From: Eubacteriales bacterium
Lineage (GTDB): Bacteria > Bacillota > Clostridia > Oscillospirales > Butyricicoccaceae
NCBI GenBank assembly: GCA_030524285.1
Contig: JAUNGQ010000003.1
Span: 62,001 to 126,000 of the forward strand
Reading direction: 5' to 3'
Length of the DNA: 64,000 nucleotides
In this document: positions 15,297 through 24,903 of the stretch, piece after piece
Position numbering within the stretch: position 1 is the first letter of the stretch
Layout: each line of letters starts with the position of its first letter
Translations under genes and position numbers: made by a program
The notes under the pieces: generated by a model
Database searches by the model: none
What the model saw: the letters and a program-made list of their open reading frames with translations, nothing else
What the model was told of the DNA's origin: nothing

Positions 15297-18200
15297 GTGA
15301 CAACTCTGGGAGACCTGTTTGAACGATACGAGGATACAACACATGGAGCATACCTTTCTAACGGAGAGGTATGCTCTGTTGCGGTCAGCCATGACAGGCG
15401 GGCTGTGATTTGTCGTGTCCATTTTGACCAGATTGTGCCGCGAAAAGCGTTATTTGAGATCGAAAAAGGGATCAGCTCCACCTATGGGCTGTCCCGTGTA
15501 CGCATTGCGCCGCGATATGAACTGGAGGGGCTGACAGAAGACTATATCCAGAGCCTTCGGGATTATCTGGTGCTGCGCAAGCCATCGGCACAGGGCTATC
15601 TGGCAGACAGCCAGTGGAAAACAACATCAGATGGGCTGTCGGTTTCTATGCTGGCAACCGGAGTCGATTATCTGTCCACAGACCTGCGGCAATTGCCGGA
15701 AATCATTCGGACAGAAACTGGATTGGACTGTGCTGTTATAACGGTTGATCCGGATGAAGCGACGGAGAAAAGGGTTGCGCAAAAGACTGAAGAACGCAGG
15801 AAAGAACGCCTGAAAAAGCTTGCGACAGCAGTCCCCGAGAAAAAGGAAAAGCCGAAAAAGAAGCCGACCAAGGCAGAAAAAGGTGAGGTGCGCTATAACC
15901 GCAAGTCGTTTCACGTCAAAAAGGATGAAAATGTCCTGTTTGGTAGATTGTATGACCAGCCGGTAGTTTCCATTCAGGAAGCGCTGGCATCCGTAGACAG
16001 CGCAACAATCTGCGGTGAGGTTTTCTTTGTGGAAACCAGAGAGATCAAGAGCAAAAACACTGGTAAAGAATGGGTCAAGGTGGGCTTTGATATTACAGAT
16101 TTACACGGTTCCATGCGTGTCAGCCGGTTCATGGCAAAGGAAAAAGCCGGTGAATATATTGATCTGATTAAGACCGGTATGTATCTGACGGTACAGGGAA
16201 AGGTCGGCTATGATAATTTTGAAAAAGAAACCATCATGGAGCCGACAGGTATTGTACAAAGCAAAAAGAAAATGCGCATGGATACCGCTGAAAAGAAGCG
16301 CGTGGAGCTGCATCTGCATACCAACATGTCCGCGATGGACGGCATGTCTTCCACAAAATCTTTGATGGAGCGTGCAAAGGACTGGGGGCATCAGGCGATT
16401 GCCATCACAGATCACGGCGTGGCACAGGCATTTCCGGAAGCCATGCATGCGATTGAACGCAATAAAATCGATATCAAGGTGCTATACGGCATCGAAGCGT
16501 ATTATGTCAATGATTCCGGTAATGTTTCTGTTGTGCGCGGGCATTATGACGCGCCTTTGACAAAAGCCTTTGTCTGCTTTGATACGGAAACGACCGGTCT
16601 GAAAGCGGACGCGGAGGAAATCACGGAGATTGCAGCGGTCAAGATACGTGACGGCGAGGTTCTGGAGGAATTTCAGACATATGTCAATCCACATAAGCCG
16701 ATTTCGGAAAATATCACTGAGCTGACCGGCATTTCAGATGATACGGTAAAGGATGCACCGGATTTGTCCGAAGCATTGCCTGCATTTTTGGAATTTGCAG
16801 AGGATTTGCCGTTGGTGGCGCATAATGCCGGTTTTGACATGGCATTTATCCATAAGGGCTGTGAACGTCTGGGCATCAAACGCGAATTTACCTCGATTGA
16901 TACGGTAGAAATGTCCAAAATCATGTTTCCGGATATGAAGCGTCATCGTCTGGATGTCATGGCAAAGGCTCTGAAGGTTGGACCGTTTGACCATCACCGT
17001 GCCAGTGAAGACGCAGCAGTTCTGGGACGTATCTTTATCAAGCTGCTGGAAAAGCTGCAAACGGAGCTACATGCGGAGAAAATATCCGACATCAATCCGC
17101 TACTGGCCAACTTGAAGGCGAAGACTGGCAGCTTGAAAAACCTCCGCCGCTATCACTTTATTATTCTTGCAAAAAATCAGGTTGGATTGAAAAACCTCTA
17201 TAAGCTGATTTCGTATTCCAACCTGAAGTACTTTAATAAAAAACCGATTATGCCGCGCAGTGAGCTGATTCGTCATCGTGAAGGCTTGATTTTTGGCTCT
17301 GCCTGTGAAGCAGGAGAATTGTTTTCCGCTATGCTTGGCGGTGCGTCCAGAGAAGAGTTACTTCGCATTGCAGATTTTTATGATTATCTGGAAATCCAGC
17401 CGATTGGCAACAATAAATTCCTGATTGCCAGCGGCAAGGCAAAGGATGAAGAAGAGCTGCGGGATTATAACCGCAATATTCTGTCGATTGCAGATGAATT
17501 GGGAAAGCCGTGTGTGGCAACCGGTGACGTACATTTTCTGGAACCGGAGGACGAAGCGTTCCGCCGTATCCTGATGGCTGGTATGGGCTTTAAAGATGCG
17601 GATAATCAGGCGCCGTTGTATTTGAAAACAACTGACGAAATGCTGGAAGAATTTTCCTATCTCGGCGCAGACCGTGCGATGGAAGTTGTCGTCACCAATA
17701 CCAACATGATTGCCGATTGGTGCGATACATTGCGTCCGGTTCCGCGGGAAAACTATCCGCCCAAGATGGAAAATTCCGCCGAGGATCTGGAGCGCATGTG
17801 CTATGAAAAGGCAAAGCGCATGTATGGTGACCCGTTGCCGGAGAAGGTAAAGGCGCGTCTGGAACGTGAGCTTAGCTCAATCATTGGCAATGGCTACGAT
17901 GTGATGTACATGATTGCACAGAAGCTGGTAGCAAAATCGCTTGCAGATGGTTATCTGGTAGGTTCCCGAGGCTCCGTTGGCTCGTCGCTTGTCGCCTTTA
18001 TGTCGGACATCACCGAAGTAAATTCACTTTCACCACATTACCTGTGTCCCGAATGCCATTATATCGAATGGCATGAAAATGAAGGCTATGGCTGTGGTGC
18101 GGATATGCCCAAGAAAGCGTGCCCAAAATGCGGCGCCGAATTGAAACAAGAGGGCTTTTCCATTCCGTTTGAAACCTTCCTTGGCTTCAATGGTGACAAG

Positions 18201-19640
18201 GTACCGGATATTGACTTGAATTTTTCCGGTGAATATCAGCCGAAAATCCACTGGTATACAGGTGAGTTGTTCGGGCATGACCATGTATTCCGTGCGGGTA
18301 CAATTGGTACGGTTGCAGAAAAAACAGCGTATGGCTATGTCAAGAAGTACATGGCAGAGCGTGAGATGAATGTCGGACGGGCTGAAGAAAACCGTCTGGT
18401 CGCAGGCTGTACCGGTATCCGCAGAAATACCGGACAACATCCGGGCGGTATTGTTGTTGTACCGAAAGAAGTAGAAATTTATGATTTCTGTCCGGTACAG
18501 CATCCGGCAGATGACCCAACCTCCGATATTATTACCACACATTTTGAATATCATTCGATCGATGAAAACCTGCTCAAGCTGGACGAGCTTGGGCACGATG
18601 ATCCGACGATTATCAAACACATGGAAAATATGACAGGTGTTGTGGCGCAGGATATCCCGCTGGGCGATCCGGAAACCATGAGCCTGTTTACCTCCAATGC
18701 GGCGCTCAAATATGTGGATGACGAACCAGACCCGATCTTGGGTGACATCGGTTGTATTGCCGTACCGGAGTTTGGTACAAAATTTGTACGAGGCATGGTA
18801 AAGGAAACCAAGCCGACATCGTTTGATGAATTGTTCTGCATTTCCGGACTGTCGCATGGTACGGATGTATGGCTGGGAAATGCGCAGGATCTGGTACACA
18901 GCGGCATTCCGCTAAAGGAATGTATCTGTTGCCGAGATGATATCATGAATTATCTGATTGGCAAGGGCGTTGAGCCGAAACTCAGCTTCCAGACGATGGA
19001 GTCGGTCCGAAAGGGCAAGGGATTGAAACCGGAAATGGAAGAAGCGATGAAGGCGCAGGATGTACCGGACTGGTATATTGATTCCTGTAAAAAGATCAAG
19101 TACATGTTTCCGAAGGCACATGCAGTAGCATATGTTATCATGGCGTATCGGATTGCATGGTTTAAGGTACATGAGCCACTGGCATTTTATTCCGCTTATT
19201 TCTCTATCCGTGCCAAGGGCTTTGATGCCTCCTGCATGATCCTGGGCGATACGGTTTGTGTGGATAAAATCCATGAATTGCAGCAAAAGGAACGCGATAA
19301 GACGATATCTGCCGCAGAAAAGGATATGATGACAACGCTGGAGGTTGTACACGAATTTTACCATCGTGGTTTCCATTTTGAGCCGATGGATATTTATAAA
19401 TCTGATGCAACTCGTTTCCTGATTACGGAAAATGGGCTGATTCCGCCGTTTTCCTCGCTGCCGGGTGTTGGTGATCAAGCTGCACTGGCGATTGCGGAGG
19501 AACGAAAAAACGGTGAATTCCTGTCACAGGAGGAAATTGTGATTCGTTGCTCCCGTGTTTCCAAGAGCACAGTAGAAATGCTGGCCGATATCGGCGCGTT
19601 GGCGGGTATGCCGGAAAGCACACAGGTTTCATTCTTTTAA
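15297..19640 (+). CDS. polC: DNA polymerase III subunit alpha, PolC type
   Basis: 1447 residues, normal for Gram-positive PolC, the main replicative polymerase. Order of parts: N-terminal domain, a Lys/Glu-rich linker (about 170-200), OB-fold domain, PHP domain split around residue 335 (VELHLHTNMSAMDGM), the 3'-5' proofreading exonuclease inserted at about 422 (CFDTETTGLKADAEEITEIA, later DHHRASEDAAV), the rest of PHP, a zinc cluster (CPECHYIEW ... CPKCGAE, about 915-945), and the catalytic palm with PDIDLNFSGEYQ near residue 970. GTG 15297 follows AAAGGAG by twelve bases, three bases after the ispG stop. It is the last gene of the pyrH-frr-uppS-cdsA-dxr-rseP-ispG-polC block. No clear terminator follows. 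Confidence 0.97.
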   Translation: MTTLGDLFERYEDTTHGAYLSNGEVCSVAVSHDRRAVICRVHFDQIVPRKALFEIEKGISSTYGLSRVRIAPRYELEGLTEDYIQSLRDYLVLRKPSAQGYLADSQWKTTSDGLSVSMLATGVDYLSTDLRQLPEIIRTETGLDCAVITVDPDEATEKRVAQKTEERRKERLKKLATAVPEKKEKPKKKPTKAEKGEVRYNRKSFHVKKDENVLFGRLYDQPVVSIQEALASVDSATICGEVFFVETREIKSKNTGKEWVKVGFDITDLHGSMRVSRFMAKEKAGEYIDLIKTGMYLTVQGKVGYDNFEKETIMEPTGIVQSKKKMRMDTAEKKRVELHLHTNMSAMDGMSSTKSLMERAKDWGHQAIAITDHGVAQAFPEAMHAIERNKIDIKVLYGIEAYYVNDSGNVSVVRGHYDAPLTKAFVCFDTETTGLKADAEEITEIAAVKIRDGEVLEEFQTYVNPHKPISENITELTGISDDTVKDAPDLSEALPAFLEFAEDLPLVAHNAGFDMAFIHKGCERLGIKREFTSIDTVEMSKIMFPDMKRHRLDVMAKALKVGPFDHHRASEDAAVLGRIFIKLLEKLQTELHAEKISDINPLLANLKAKTGSLKNLRRYHFIILAKNQVGLKNLYKLISYSNLKYFNKKPIMPRSELIRHREGLIFGSACEAGELFSAMLGGASREELLRIADFYDYLEIQPIGNNKFLIASGKAKDEEELRDYNRNILSIADELGKPCVATGDVHFLEPEDEAFRRILMAGMGFKDADNQAPLYLKTTDEMLEEFSYLGADRAMEVVVTNTNMIADWCDTLRPVPRENYPPKMENSAEDLERMCYEKAKRMYGDPLPEKVKARLERELSSIIGNGYDVMYMIAQKLVAKSLADGYLVGSRGSVGSSLVAFMSDITEVNSLSPHYLCPECHYIEWHENEGYGCGADMPKKACPKCGAELKQEGFSIPFETFLGFNGDKVPDIDLNFSGEYQPKIHWYTGELFGHDHVFRAGTIGTVAEKTAYGYVKKYMAEREMNVGRAEENRLVAGCTGIRRNTGQHPGGIVVVPKEVEIYDFCPVQHPADDPTSDIITTHFEYHSIDENLLKLDELGHDDPTIIKHMENMTGVVAQDIPLGDPETMSLFTSNAALKYVDDEPDPILGDIGCIAVPEFGTKFVRGMVKETKPTSFDELFCISGLSHGTDVWLGNAQDLVHSGIPLKECICCRDDIMNYLIGKGVEPKLSFQTMESVRKGKGLKPEMEEAMKAQDVPDWYIDSCKKIKYMFPKAHAVAYVIMAYRIAWFKVHEPLAFYSAYFSIRAKGFDASCMILGDTVCVDKIHELQQKERDKTISAAEKDMMTTLEVVHEFYHRGFHFEPMDIYKSDATRFLITENGLIPPFSSLPGVGDQAALAIAEERKNGEFLSQEEIVIRCSRVSKSTVEMLADIGALAGMPESTQVSFF

Positions 19641-19671
19641 ACCATTCTTTTTGTAACATGACGTAGAACCC

Positions 19672-19700
19672 TTGACAGGGGAATGTAAGGATGGTATCAT
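19672..19700 (+). promoter_or_regulatory. Promoter of the histidine operon
   Basis: TTGACA (consensus -35), 17 bases, TATCAT with an upstream TGG (extended -10). It is about 55 bases before hisZ. This is among the strongest promoters in the window by eye. Confidence 0.85.
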
Positions 19701-19701
19701 A

Positions 19702-19713
19702 TTAACGCGTTAA
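19702..19713 (+). promoter_or_regulatory. Candidate his operator: 12-bp perfect palindrome
   Basis: TTAACGCGTTAA lies two bases after the -10 hexamer, so it covers the expected transcription start. That is a position where a bound repressor would block initiation. The TTAAC/GTTAA half-sites recall operators of TrpR-like proteins; the TrpR-like YerC/HisR family is proposed to control his genes in Firmicutes. The site is seen directly; the regulator is inference. Confidence 0.5.
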
Positions 19714-19753
19714 AGTGATAAAATATTAAACTACATTAGAGGTTATGACAATT

Positions 19754-20938
19754 ATGAATCAGTATGCAATCTCAACGCCGGAAGGCAGCCGTGACCGTCT
19801 GTTTGCGGCAACCCGTCTATTCCGGCAGAATGAGAGAAGAATCCGCAATCTGCTGGAAGAACGCGGATATGATGAGATTATTACCCCATCGTTGGAGTAT
19901 TATGATGTATTTGTGCAGGCAGGTTCCTCCATCGGACAGGAAAAAATGTATAAGCTGACAGACCGCAATGGACGTCTGTTGGTTATGCGTCCGGACAACA
20001 CAACACCGATTGCACGTGTTGTTGCCACCAAGCTGGATAATGAAGTGCTACCGCTGCGCTTGTATTATATTCAGAAGGTACATCGTGCCAGCTCGTTCCA
20101 CCGTGGACATTCCACCGAAGTCATGCAGGCAGGTGCGGAGCTGATGGGTGCAAAGGGCATCATGGCTGATCTGGATATTCTGACAGCAGCATTTGAGGCG
20201 CTGGCGGCAGTTAAGGGAGAAACATTCCGTATTGAACTAAGTCATGCAGCCATTTATAAAGCGCTGATTACATCACTGGATGTGGATGCGGAAACGGAAG
20301 AACGCATTCGTTCCAATATTGAGAATAAGTCCTATGCAGCGCTTGGCGATGAACTCGCACCCTATCAAGACAGAGAAGCATATCGCGCACTCAAGGCGAT
20401 GCCGACACTGTTCGGCGGCGGGGAGGTACTGGAAGAAGTATCCAAACTGACTGACAACAAGGAAGTGCTGGAAGCAGTCGAATACCTGCGTGATCTGATT
20501 GAGACCATTACAGCCGCAGGCTTTGGCGAAAATGTCATGATTGACCTTGGCTCTGTACAGGAAATCGATTATTATACCGGTATGATGTTCCGCGGCTATA
20601 TGGGCGGTGCAGGCTCTCCGGTGCTGACAGGCGGACGCTATGATAATCTGTGTGCCAAGTTTGGCAGGGATATTCCGGCAACCGGTTTTGCCATTGATAT
20701 CGACGCCCTGTCGGATTCCGTTGACTTGAAAAAGGAAATCACTGCACAGGAGCTTGTTTTCTGTGAAATCAGTGACTTGAAGGCTGCACTGGATTATGTA
20801 CATGATAACAGCCAGCTTGCTGAGCTTGCTCCGTGCAATACGGAAGAAGAAGCCATGCAGATTGCAAAGAAAAAGGGTTACCGCACGCTCGTCATCTTCC
20901 GGGATGGCGCTGTTAAGGAAATGGAGGTGCAGGCATGA
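19754..20938 (+). CDS. hisZ: ATP phosphoribosyltransferase regulatory subunit HisZ
   Basis: 394 residues. A catalytically dead relative of histidyl-tRNA synthetase that forms a complex with short HisG and makes it active and sensitive to histidine. The class II synthetase fold shows in TPEGSRDRLFAATRLF, the motif-2-like YKLTDRNGRLLVMRPDNTTP and HRASSFHRGHSTEVMQAGAEL, and later TGMMFRGYMGG and TGGRYDNLCAKFG. The anticodon-binding domain of true HisRS is lacking or reduced, and the next gene is short hisG, which settles HisZ over HisS. ATG 19754 is favoured because AGAGG is eleven bases upstream; an ATG at 19745 lies only two bases from it. Confidence 0.92.
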   Translation: MNQYAISTPEGSRDRLFAATRLFRQNERRIRNLLEERGYDEIITPSLEYYDVFVQAGSSIGQEKMYKLTDRNGRLLVMRPDNTTPIARVVATKLDNEVLPLRLYYIQKVHRASSFHRGHSTEVMQAGAELMGAKGIMADLDILTAAFEALAAVKGETFRIELSHAAIYKALITSLDVDAETEERIRSNIENKSYAALGDELAPYQDREAYRALKAMPTLFGGGEVLEEVSKLTDNKEVLEAVEYLRDLIETITAAGFGENVMIDLGSVQEIDYYTGMMFRGYMGGAGSPVLTGGRYDNLCAKFGRDIPATGFAIDIDALSDSVDLKKEITAQELVFCEISDLKAALDYVHDNSQLAELAPCNTEEEAMQIAKKKGYRTLVIFRDGAVKEMEVQA

Positions 20939-21582
20939 CACCGGAAAATACCATTCGTATCGCTCTGACCAAGGGCAGACTGGAAAAGAAAACACTGGCT
21001 TTGCTGGAGCATTCCGGTTATGATGTCAGTGAGCTGCGCTCCGGCTCCCGTAAGCTGATCTTCAAGCTGCCGGATTCCAATGTGGAGCTGGTGCTGTCCA
21101 AGGCAGCAGATGTTATCACCTATGTGGAACATGGTGTATGTGACATGGGCGTTGTCGGAAAGGATACCATTATGGAAAAGGGCGGCGCATTTTATGAGAC
21201 ACTGGACCTTGGCTTTGGCAAATGCCGTTTCTGCCTGTGTGGTAAAAAGGGTGAGGATTTTTATGCCGGTTATCACACTCGTACCATTGCTTCCAAATAT
21301 CCGAAGGTAACACAGGACTTTTTCTCCCGCAAGAATATGGATGTCAATGTGATTAAGATCGAAGGCAGTGTGGAGCTTGCTCCTCTGATGGGTCTGGCAG
21401 ATGCGATTGTCGATATCGTTGAGACTGGTACGACGTTGAAGGAAAACGGTCTGGAACCGTATGAAACCGTAGCGCCGATCAGCGCACGCGTCATTGTTAA
21501 TCTGGCAAGTATGAAGCTGAAAAAACAGCAGATTCAACAGCTGACACAGCAGCTTCAGGCTGGTCTGGAAGCTGAAAAGTAA
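20935..21582 (+). CDS. hisG: ATP phosphoribosyltransferase, short form
   Basis: 215 residues, the short type that lacks the C-terminal regulatory domain and needs HisZ. It catalyses the first step of histidine synthesis, ATP plus PRPP to phosphoribosyl-ATP. Motifs: IRIALTKGRLEKKTLALLE, MGVVGKDTIMEKGG, and the PRPP-binding LADAIVDIVETGTTLKENGL. It overlaps hisZ by four bases (ATGA), which fits 1:1 complex formation. Confidence 0.95.
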   Translation: MTPENTIRIALTKGRLEKKTLALLEHSGYDVSELRSGSRKLIFKLPDSNVELVLSKAADVITYVEHGVCDMGVVGKDTIMEKGGAFYETLDLGFGKCRFCLCGKKGEDFYAGYHTRTIASKYPKVTQDFFSRKNMDVNVIKIEGSVELAPLMGLADAIVDIVETGTTLKENGLEPYETVAPISARVIVNLASMKLKKQQIQQLTQQLQAGLEAEK

Positions 21583-21605
21583 CGTGCAAGGATATTCCTC
21601 TAAAC

Positions 21606-21662
21606 GGCTCCCTCATGGGAGGGAGCTGTCCGCGCCGGAAGCGCGGACTGAGGGAGTTTTTT
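21606..21662 (+). repeat. Palindromic GGCTCCCTC-type repeat with terminator-like end
   Basis: GCTCCCTC (21607-21614) can pair with GAGGGAGC (21619-21626). Alternatively CTCCCTCA (21608-21615) can pair with TGAGGGAG (21649-21656), which runs into TTTTTT. A central hairpin GTCCGCGC/GCGCGGAC (21628-21635 with 21641-21648) forms in either case. The outer and first pairings exclude each other. Related, shorter hairpins occur at 33576-33599 and 34909-34934. Lying inside the his operon it may cause partial termination. Confidence 0.65.
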
Positions 21663-21696
21663 CTATGAGTCTTTTAAAACAGAGGAAGGAATACCC

Positions 21697-22761
21697 ATGA
21701 TTACATTACCGGAAAAATTGTCCACCATGACGCCATATGAGCCGGGTGAAGACATGTATGATATTAAACTGGATGCCAACGAAAGCTATTTTTCCCTGCC
21801 GGAGGAGCTTTTGGATGCGGTTATCGCAGGCATTGAAACCATTGATTTTAACCGTTATCCCGACCCGGCAGTTACCGATGTGCGTCGTCTGGCAGGACGT
21901 GAGTTCCGCATTGCACCGGATAATATTGTTGTCGGTAATGGTTCCGACGAGCTGATTTCTTTGATTGTAAATACCTTTGCACCGCGTGGCGGCAAGGTTA
22001 TGGTATTGTCCCCGGACTTTTCCATGTACCAGTTTTATGCAGAGGTTGCCGAACTGGAAGTTGTGAATATGCTCAAAGACGGCGAATTTGCACTGACAGA
22101 GCAGGAGGTTATTGACCGTGCAAAGGCAGAAAAGCCGGATATCCTGATTTTCTCCAATCCGTGCAATCCGGGTGGACAGGGCTTTGACCATGGTGAAACA
22201 ATCCGCATCTGCATGGCACTGGAGGATACGTTGGTTGTTGTGGATGAAGCCTATATGGATTTCTGGGATCAGAGCATTTTGGATGTTTCCACAGCGTTGG
22301 AAAATGTACTGGTTATGCGGACGCTGTCCAAAGCATATGGCTGCGCTGCGCTACGCTGTGGCTTTGTGATTGCATATAAGGATTTGATTGACCAGCTGAA
22401 CAAGACACGTTCCCCGTATAACGTTAACTCGATGACCCAAATGGCAGCAAGCATTGTACTGGAAGACACCAGATGGCAGAAGGAGCAGTGTGCAGCTATT
22501 GTTGCACGTAAGAATGAACTGGAGCAGGCTTGTACAGATCTGGCAGAGAAATACGGGGCCTTCAGCGTGCTGCCGACACACACAAACTTCGTTATCCTGC
22601 GTACATCAAAATGCACAGATATTTATGAAGAACTGAAAACGCGCAGTATCATCGTGCGCTGTTTCCCGAAGTATGAAATGCTGCGTATTACAACGGGCAG
22701 TGCAGATGAGAATGCAGCTTTGTTGGAAGAATTGAAGGATATCTGTTCGTCCATGCAGTGA
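21697..22761 (+). CDS. hisC: Histidinol-phosphate aminotransferase
   Basis: 354 residues. A PLP-dependent class I/II aminotransferase that makes histidinol phosphate from imidazole acetol phosphate and glutamate. Motifs: KLDANESYFSLPEELLDAV, NRYPDPAVTDVRRLA, NIVVGNGSDELISLIVN, IFSNPCNPGGQ, VVVDEAYMDF, and the PLP lysine in RTLSKAYGCAALRCG. ATG 21697 follows AGGAAGGAA. It lies in the his operon after the GGCTCCCTC repeat, and its stop is 17 bases before the hisH start. Confidence 0.95.
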   Translation: MITLPEKLSTMTPYEPGEDMYDIKLDANESYFSLPEELLDAVIAGIETIDFNRYPDPAVTDVRRLAGREFRIAPDNIVVGNGSDELISLIVNTFAPRGGKVMVLSPDFSMYQFYAEVAELEVVNMLKDGEFALTEQEVIDRAKAEKPDILIFSNPCNPGGQGFDHGETIRICMALEDTLVVVDEAYMDFWDQSILDVSTALENVLVMRTLSKAYGCAALRCGFVIAYKDLIDQLNKTRSPYNVNSMTQMAASIVLEDTRWQKEQCAAIVARKNELEQACTDLAEKYGAFSVLPTHTNFVILRTSKCTDIYEELKTRSIIVRCFPKYEMLRITTGSADENAALLEELKDICSSMQ

Positions 22762-22778
22762 CAGAAGGAGTGTTGACG

Positions 22779-23396
22779 ATGGGATATATTGGAATTGTCG
22801 ATTACGGCGCAGGAAATCTGATGAGCGTTTCCAAGGCATTGGATTTTCTCGGACTGGAAAATAAAATTGTCACGTCACCGGAGCTGATGGAAGCTGCGGC
22901 GGGTATCATTTTGCCTGGTGTTGGTGCATTTCCGGATGCGATGCAGGCGTTGCATGAATCCGGCTTGACAGACTCCCTGATTCATGCGGCAAAGACACGT
23001 CCGTTTTTGGGGATTTGCCTCGGCGCACAGATGCTATTTGAAGAAAGTGACGAAATGAAGTTGACCAAAGGTCTGGGACTGTTACCGGGACGTGTACAGA
23101 AAATTGATACGGATTTAAAGCTGCCGCAGATTGGCTGGAACAGTCTGGAATATCATAAACAAGATCCGTTGCTTGCCGGCGTGCCGGAAGGCGCATATGT
23201 TTACTTTGTACATACCTTTAAAATGTGTCCGGCGGACCGGAATGACCTGATTGCAGCTTGTGATTACAACGATCAGGTGACGGCACTGGTGGGACGTGGG
23301 CAGATGTATGGCAGCCAGTTCCATCCGGAAAAGAGCGGTGAAGTCGGTATAACGATCCTGCGCAACTTCGGCAAAATGGTAGGAGGGGCAAAATGA
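22779..23396 (+). CDS. hisH: Imidazole glycerol phosphate synthase glutaminase subunit
   Basis: 205 residues. It hydrolyses glutamine and passes ammonia to HisF. Class I amidotransferase marks: VDYGAGNLMSVSKAL, LPGVGAFPDAM, the nucleophile in PFLGICLGAQMLFEES, and the His/Glu pair in SQFHPEKSG. ATG 22779 is eight bases after AGAAGGAG; the frame is open from 22758, but that would overlap hisC without a ribosome binding site. Its stop overlaps the hisA start (ATGA). Confidence 0.95.
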   Translation: MGYIGIVDYGAGNLMSVSKALDFLGLENKIVTSPELMEAAAGIILPGVGAFPDAMQALHESGLTDSLIHAAKTRPFLGICLGAQMLFEESDEMKLTKGLGLLPGRVQKIDTDLKLPQIGWNSLEYHKQDPLLAGVPEGAYVYFVHTFKMCPADRNDLIAACDYNDQVTALVGRGQMYGSQFHPEKSGEVGITILRNFGKMVGGAK

Positions 23397-24115
23397 GAAT
23401 TTTACCTGCAATTGACCTGCACAATCAGATGTGTGTGCGTCTGGTAAAAGGTGATTATGCAACAGCACATAAGGTTGCAGAGGATGCTGTTACGACGGCA
23501 AAGGCATTTCTCCATGCCGGTGCGGAATTGATTCATATGGTAGATTTGGACGGTGCAAAGGATGGCACCCATCCGAACTATCCAGTCGTTCGCCGCGTGA
23601 TTGAAGAAACCGGCGCATCAGTTGAGCTGGGCGGCGGTATTCGCTGCATGGAGGACGTGGCACGTGTGCTTGAGCTGGGAGTCAAGCGCGTGATTATCGG
23701 TTCCGCAGCCGTGAAGAATCCACTATTTGTTAAGGAAGCCTGTGAAAAATACGGCGACAAAATAGCAGTTGGTATTGATGCTCGAAAGGGTACTGTCCGT
23801 ACGGAAGGCTGGCTTAACGACAGTGGTACGGATTATATTGCCTTTGCAAAGCAGATGGAATCCTATGGCGTAAAGACCATTATCTTTACCGATATTGATA
23901 AGGATGGTATGCTGTCCGGCCCGAATTTTGCACAGTTGCAAGCATTACGCGATGCAGTTTCCTGCGGTATTGTCGCTTCCGGTGGCGTTTCTACGCTGGA
24001 GGATATTGCAAAACTGCGTGATATGGGGATTGAAGAAGCCATTGCAGGCAAGGCTGTCTATACCGGTCAGTTAGATGTCAAGCAGGCGATTGCCGTAGCG
24101 GCAGGGGAGGCGTAA
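23393..24115 (+). CDS. hisA: Phosphoribosylformimino-5-aminoimidazole carboxamide ribotide isomerase
   Basis: 240 residues, a beta-alpha barrel. It isomerises ProFAR to PRFAR in step four of histidine synthesis. Motifs: LPAIDLHNQMCVRLVKGDY with the first catalytic Asp, HMVDLDGAKDG, VELGGGIRCMEDV, KTIIFTDIDKDGMLSGPNF with the second catalytic Asp, and ASGGVSTLEDI. Its ATG overlaps the hisH stop by four bases. It is followed three bases later by hisF. Confidence 0.95.
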   Translation: MRILPAIDLHNQMCVRLVKGDYATAHKVAEDAVTTAKAFLHAGAELIHMVDLDGAKDGTHPNYPVVRRVIEETGASVELGGGIRCMEDVARVLELGVKRVIIGSAAVKNPLFVKEACEKYGDKIAVGIDARKGTVRTEGWLNDSGTDYIAFAKQMESYGVKTIIFTDIDKDGMLSGPNFAQLQALRDAVSCGIVASGGVSTLEDIAKLRDMGIEEAIAGKAVYTGQLDVKQAIAVAAGEA

Positions 24116-24118
24116 ACC

Positions 24119-24892
24119 ATGCTCGCAAAACGAATTATTCCGTGTCTGGATGTCAATGACGGACGCGTTGTCAAGGGCGTAAACTTTGTTAACCTGCGTG
24201 ATGCGGGCGATCCGGTTGAGCTTGCAACCTTCTATTCTCAGCAGGGAGCAGACGAGATTGTCTTTCTGGATATTACAGCTACCTATGAAGACCGTCATAC
24301 CATTGTGGATGTTGTACGGCGCACCGCACAGCAGGTATTTGTTCCGCTGACAGTTGGCGGTGGTATCCGCACCAGTGATGATTTTAAGGAGTTATTGCGT
24401 GCCGGTGCAGATAAAATTTCCGTCAATTCCGCTGCTGTGAAAAACAAGCAGCTGGTAGCGGATGCAGCGAAAAAATTCGGCAGCCAATGTGTCGTCGTTG
24501 CGATTGATGCACGAAGCTGTGATGATTTGGAAAAGTGTCCGAGTGGCTATGAAGTCTATGTCGCAGGCGGCAGAAAGCCAGTTGGGTTGGACGCTGTTGC
24601 ATGGGCAAAAGAAGTGTATGAGCTGGGTGCAGGTGAGATTCTGTTGACTTCGATGGACAAGGACGGCACCAAATCCGGCTTTGAATTGAATCTGACGAAA
24701 ATGGTAGCAGATGCAGTTGGTATTCCGGTGATTGCGTCCGGCGGCTGCGGTACATTGGGGCATTTTTCCGATGTATTTGAGCAGACCGGTGCAGATGCAG
24801 CGCTCGCGGCATCGTTATTCCATTATGGTGAGTTGACTGTCCCGCAGGTAAAGGAATATCTGCATGGGAAAAATATTCCAGTCAGACTGTGA
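24119..24892 (+). CDS. hisF: Imidazole glycerol phosphate synthase cyclase subunit
   Basis: 257 residues, a beta-alpha barrel paralogous to HisA. Using ammonia from HisH it forms IGP and AICAR. Motifs: [19 protein letters not shown] with the catalytic Asp, [33 protein letters not shown], and [16 protein letters not shown] with the second Asp. ATG 24119 follows GGGGAGG. The AICAR made here enters the purine pathway, whose last enzymes are encoded at 61.7-63.6 kb. Confidence 0.96.
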   Translation: MLAKRIIPCLDVNDGRVVKGVNFVNLRDAGDPVELATFYSQQGADEIVFLDITATYEDRHTIVDVVRRTAQQVFVPLTVGGGIRTSDDFKELLRAGADKISVNSAAVKNKQLVADAAKKFGSQCVVVAIDARSCDDLEKCPSGYEVYVAGGRKPVGLDAVAWAKEVYELGAGEILLTSMDKDGTKSGFELNLTKMVADAVGIPVIASGGCGTLGHFSDVFEQTGADAALAASLFHYGELTVPQVKEYLHGKNIPVRL

Positions 24893-24903
24893 GGAAGATA
24901 GAA

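Noticed and set aside
18030..18899. A 289-codon open frame on the minus strand
   Set aside because: Antisense to the catalytic part of polC.
19641..19753. T-box leader before hisZ
   Set aside because: The leader is only about 45 bases and lacks the T-box core sequence.
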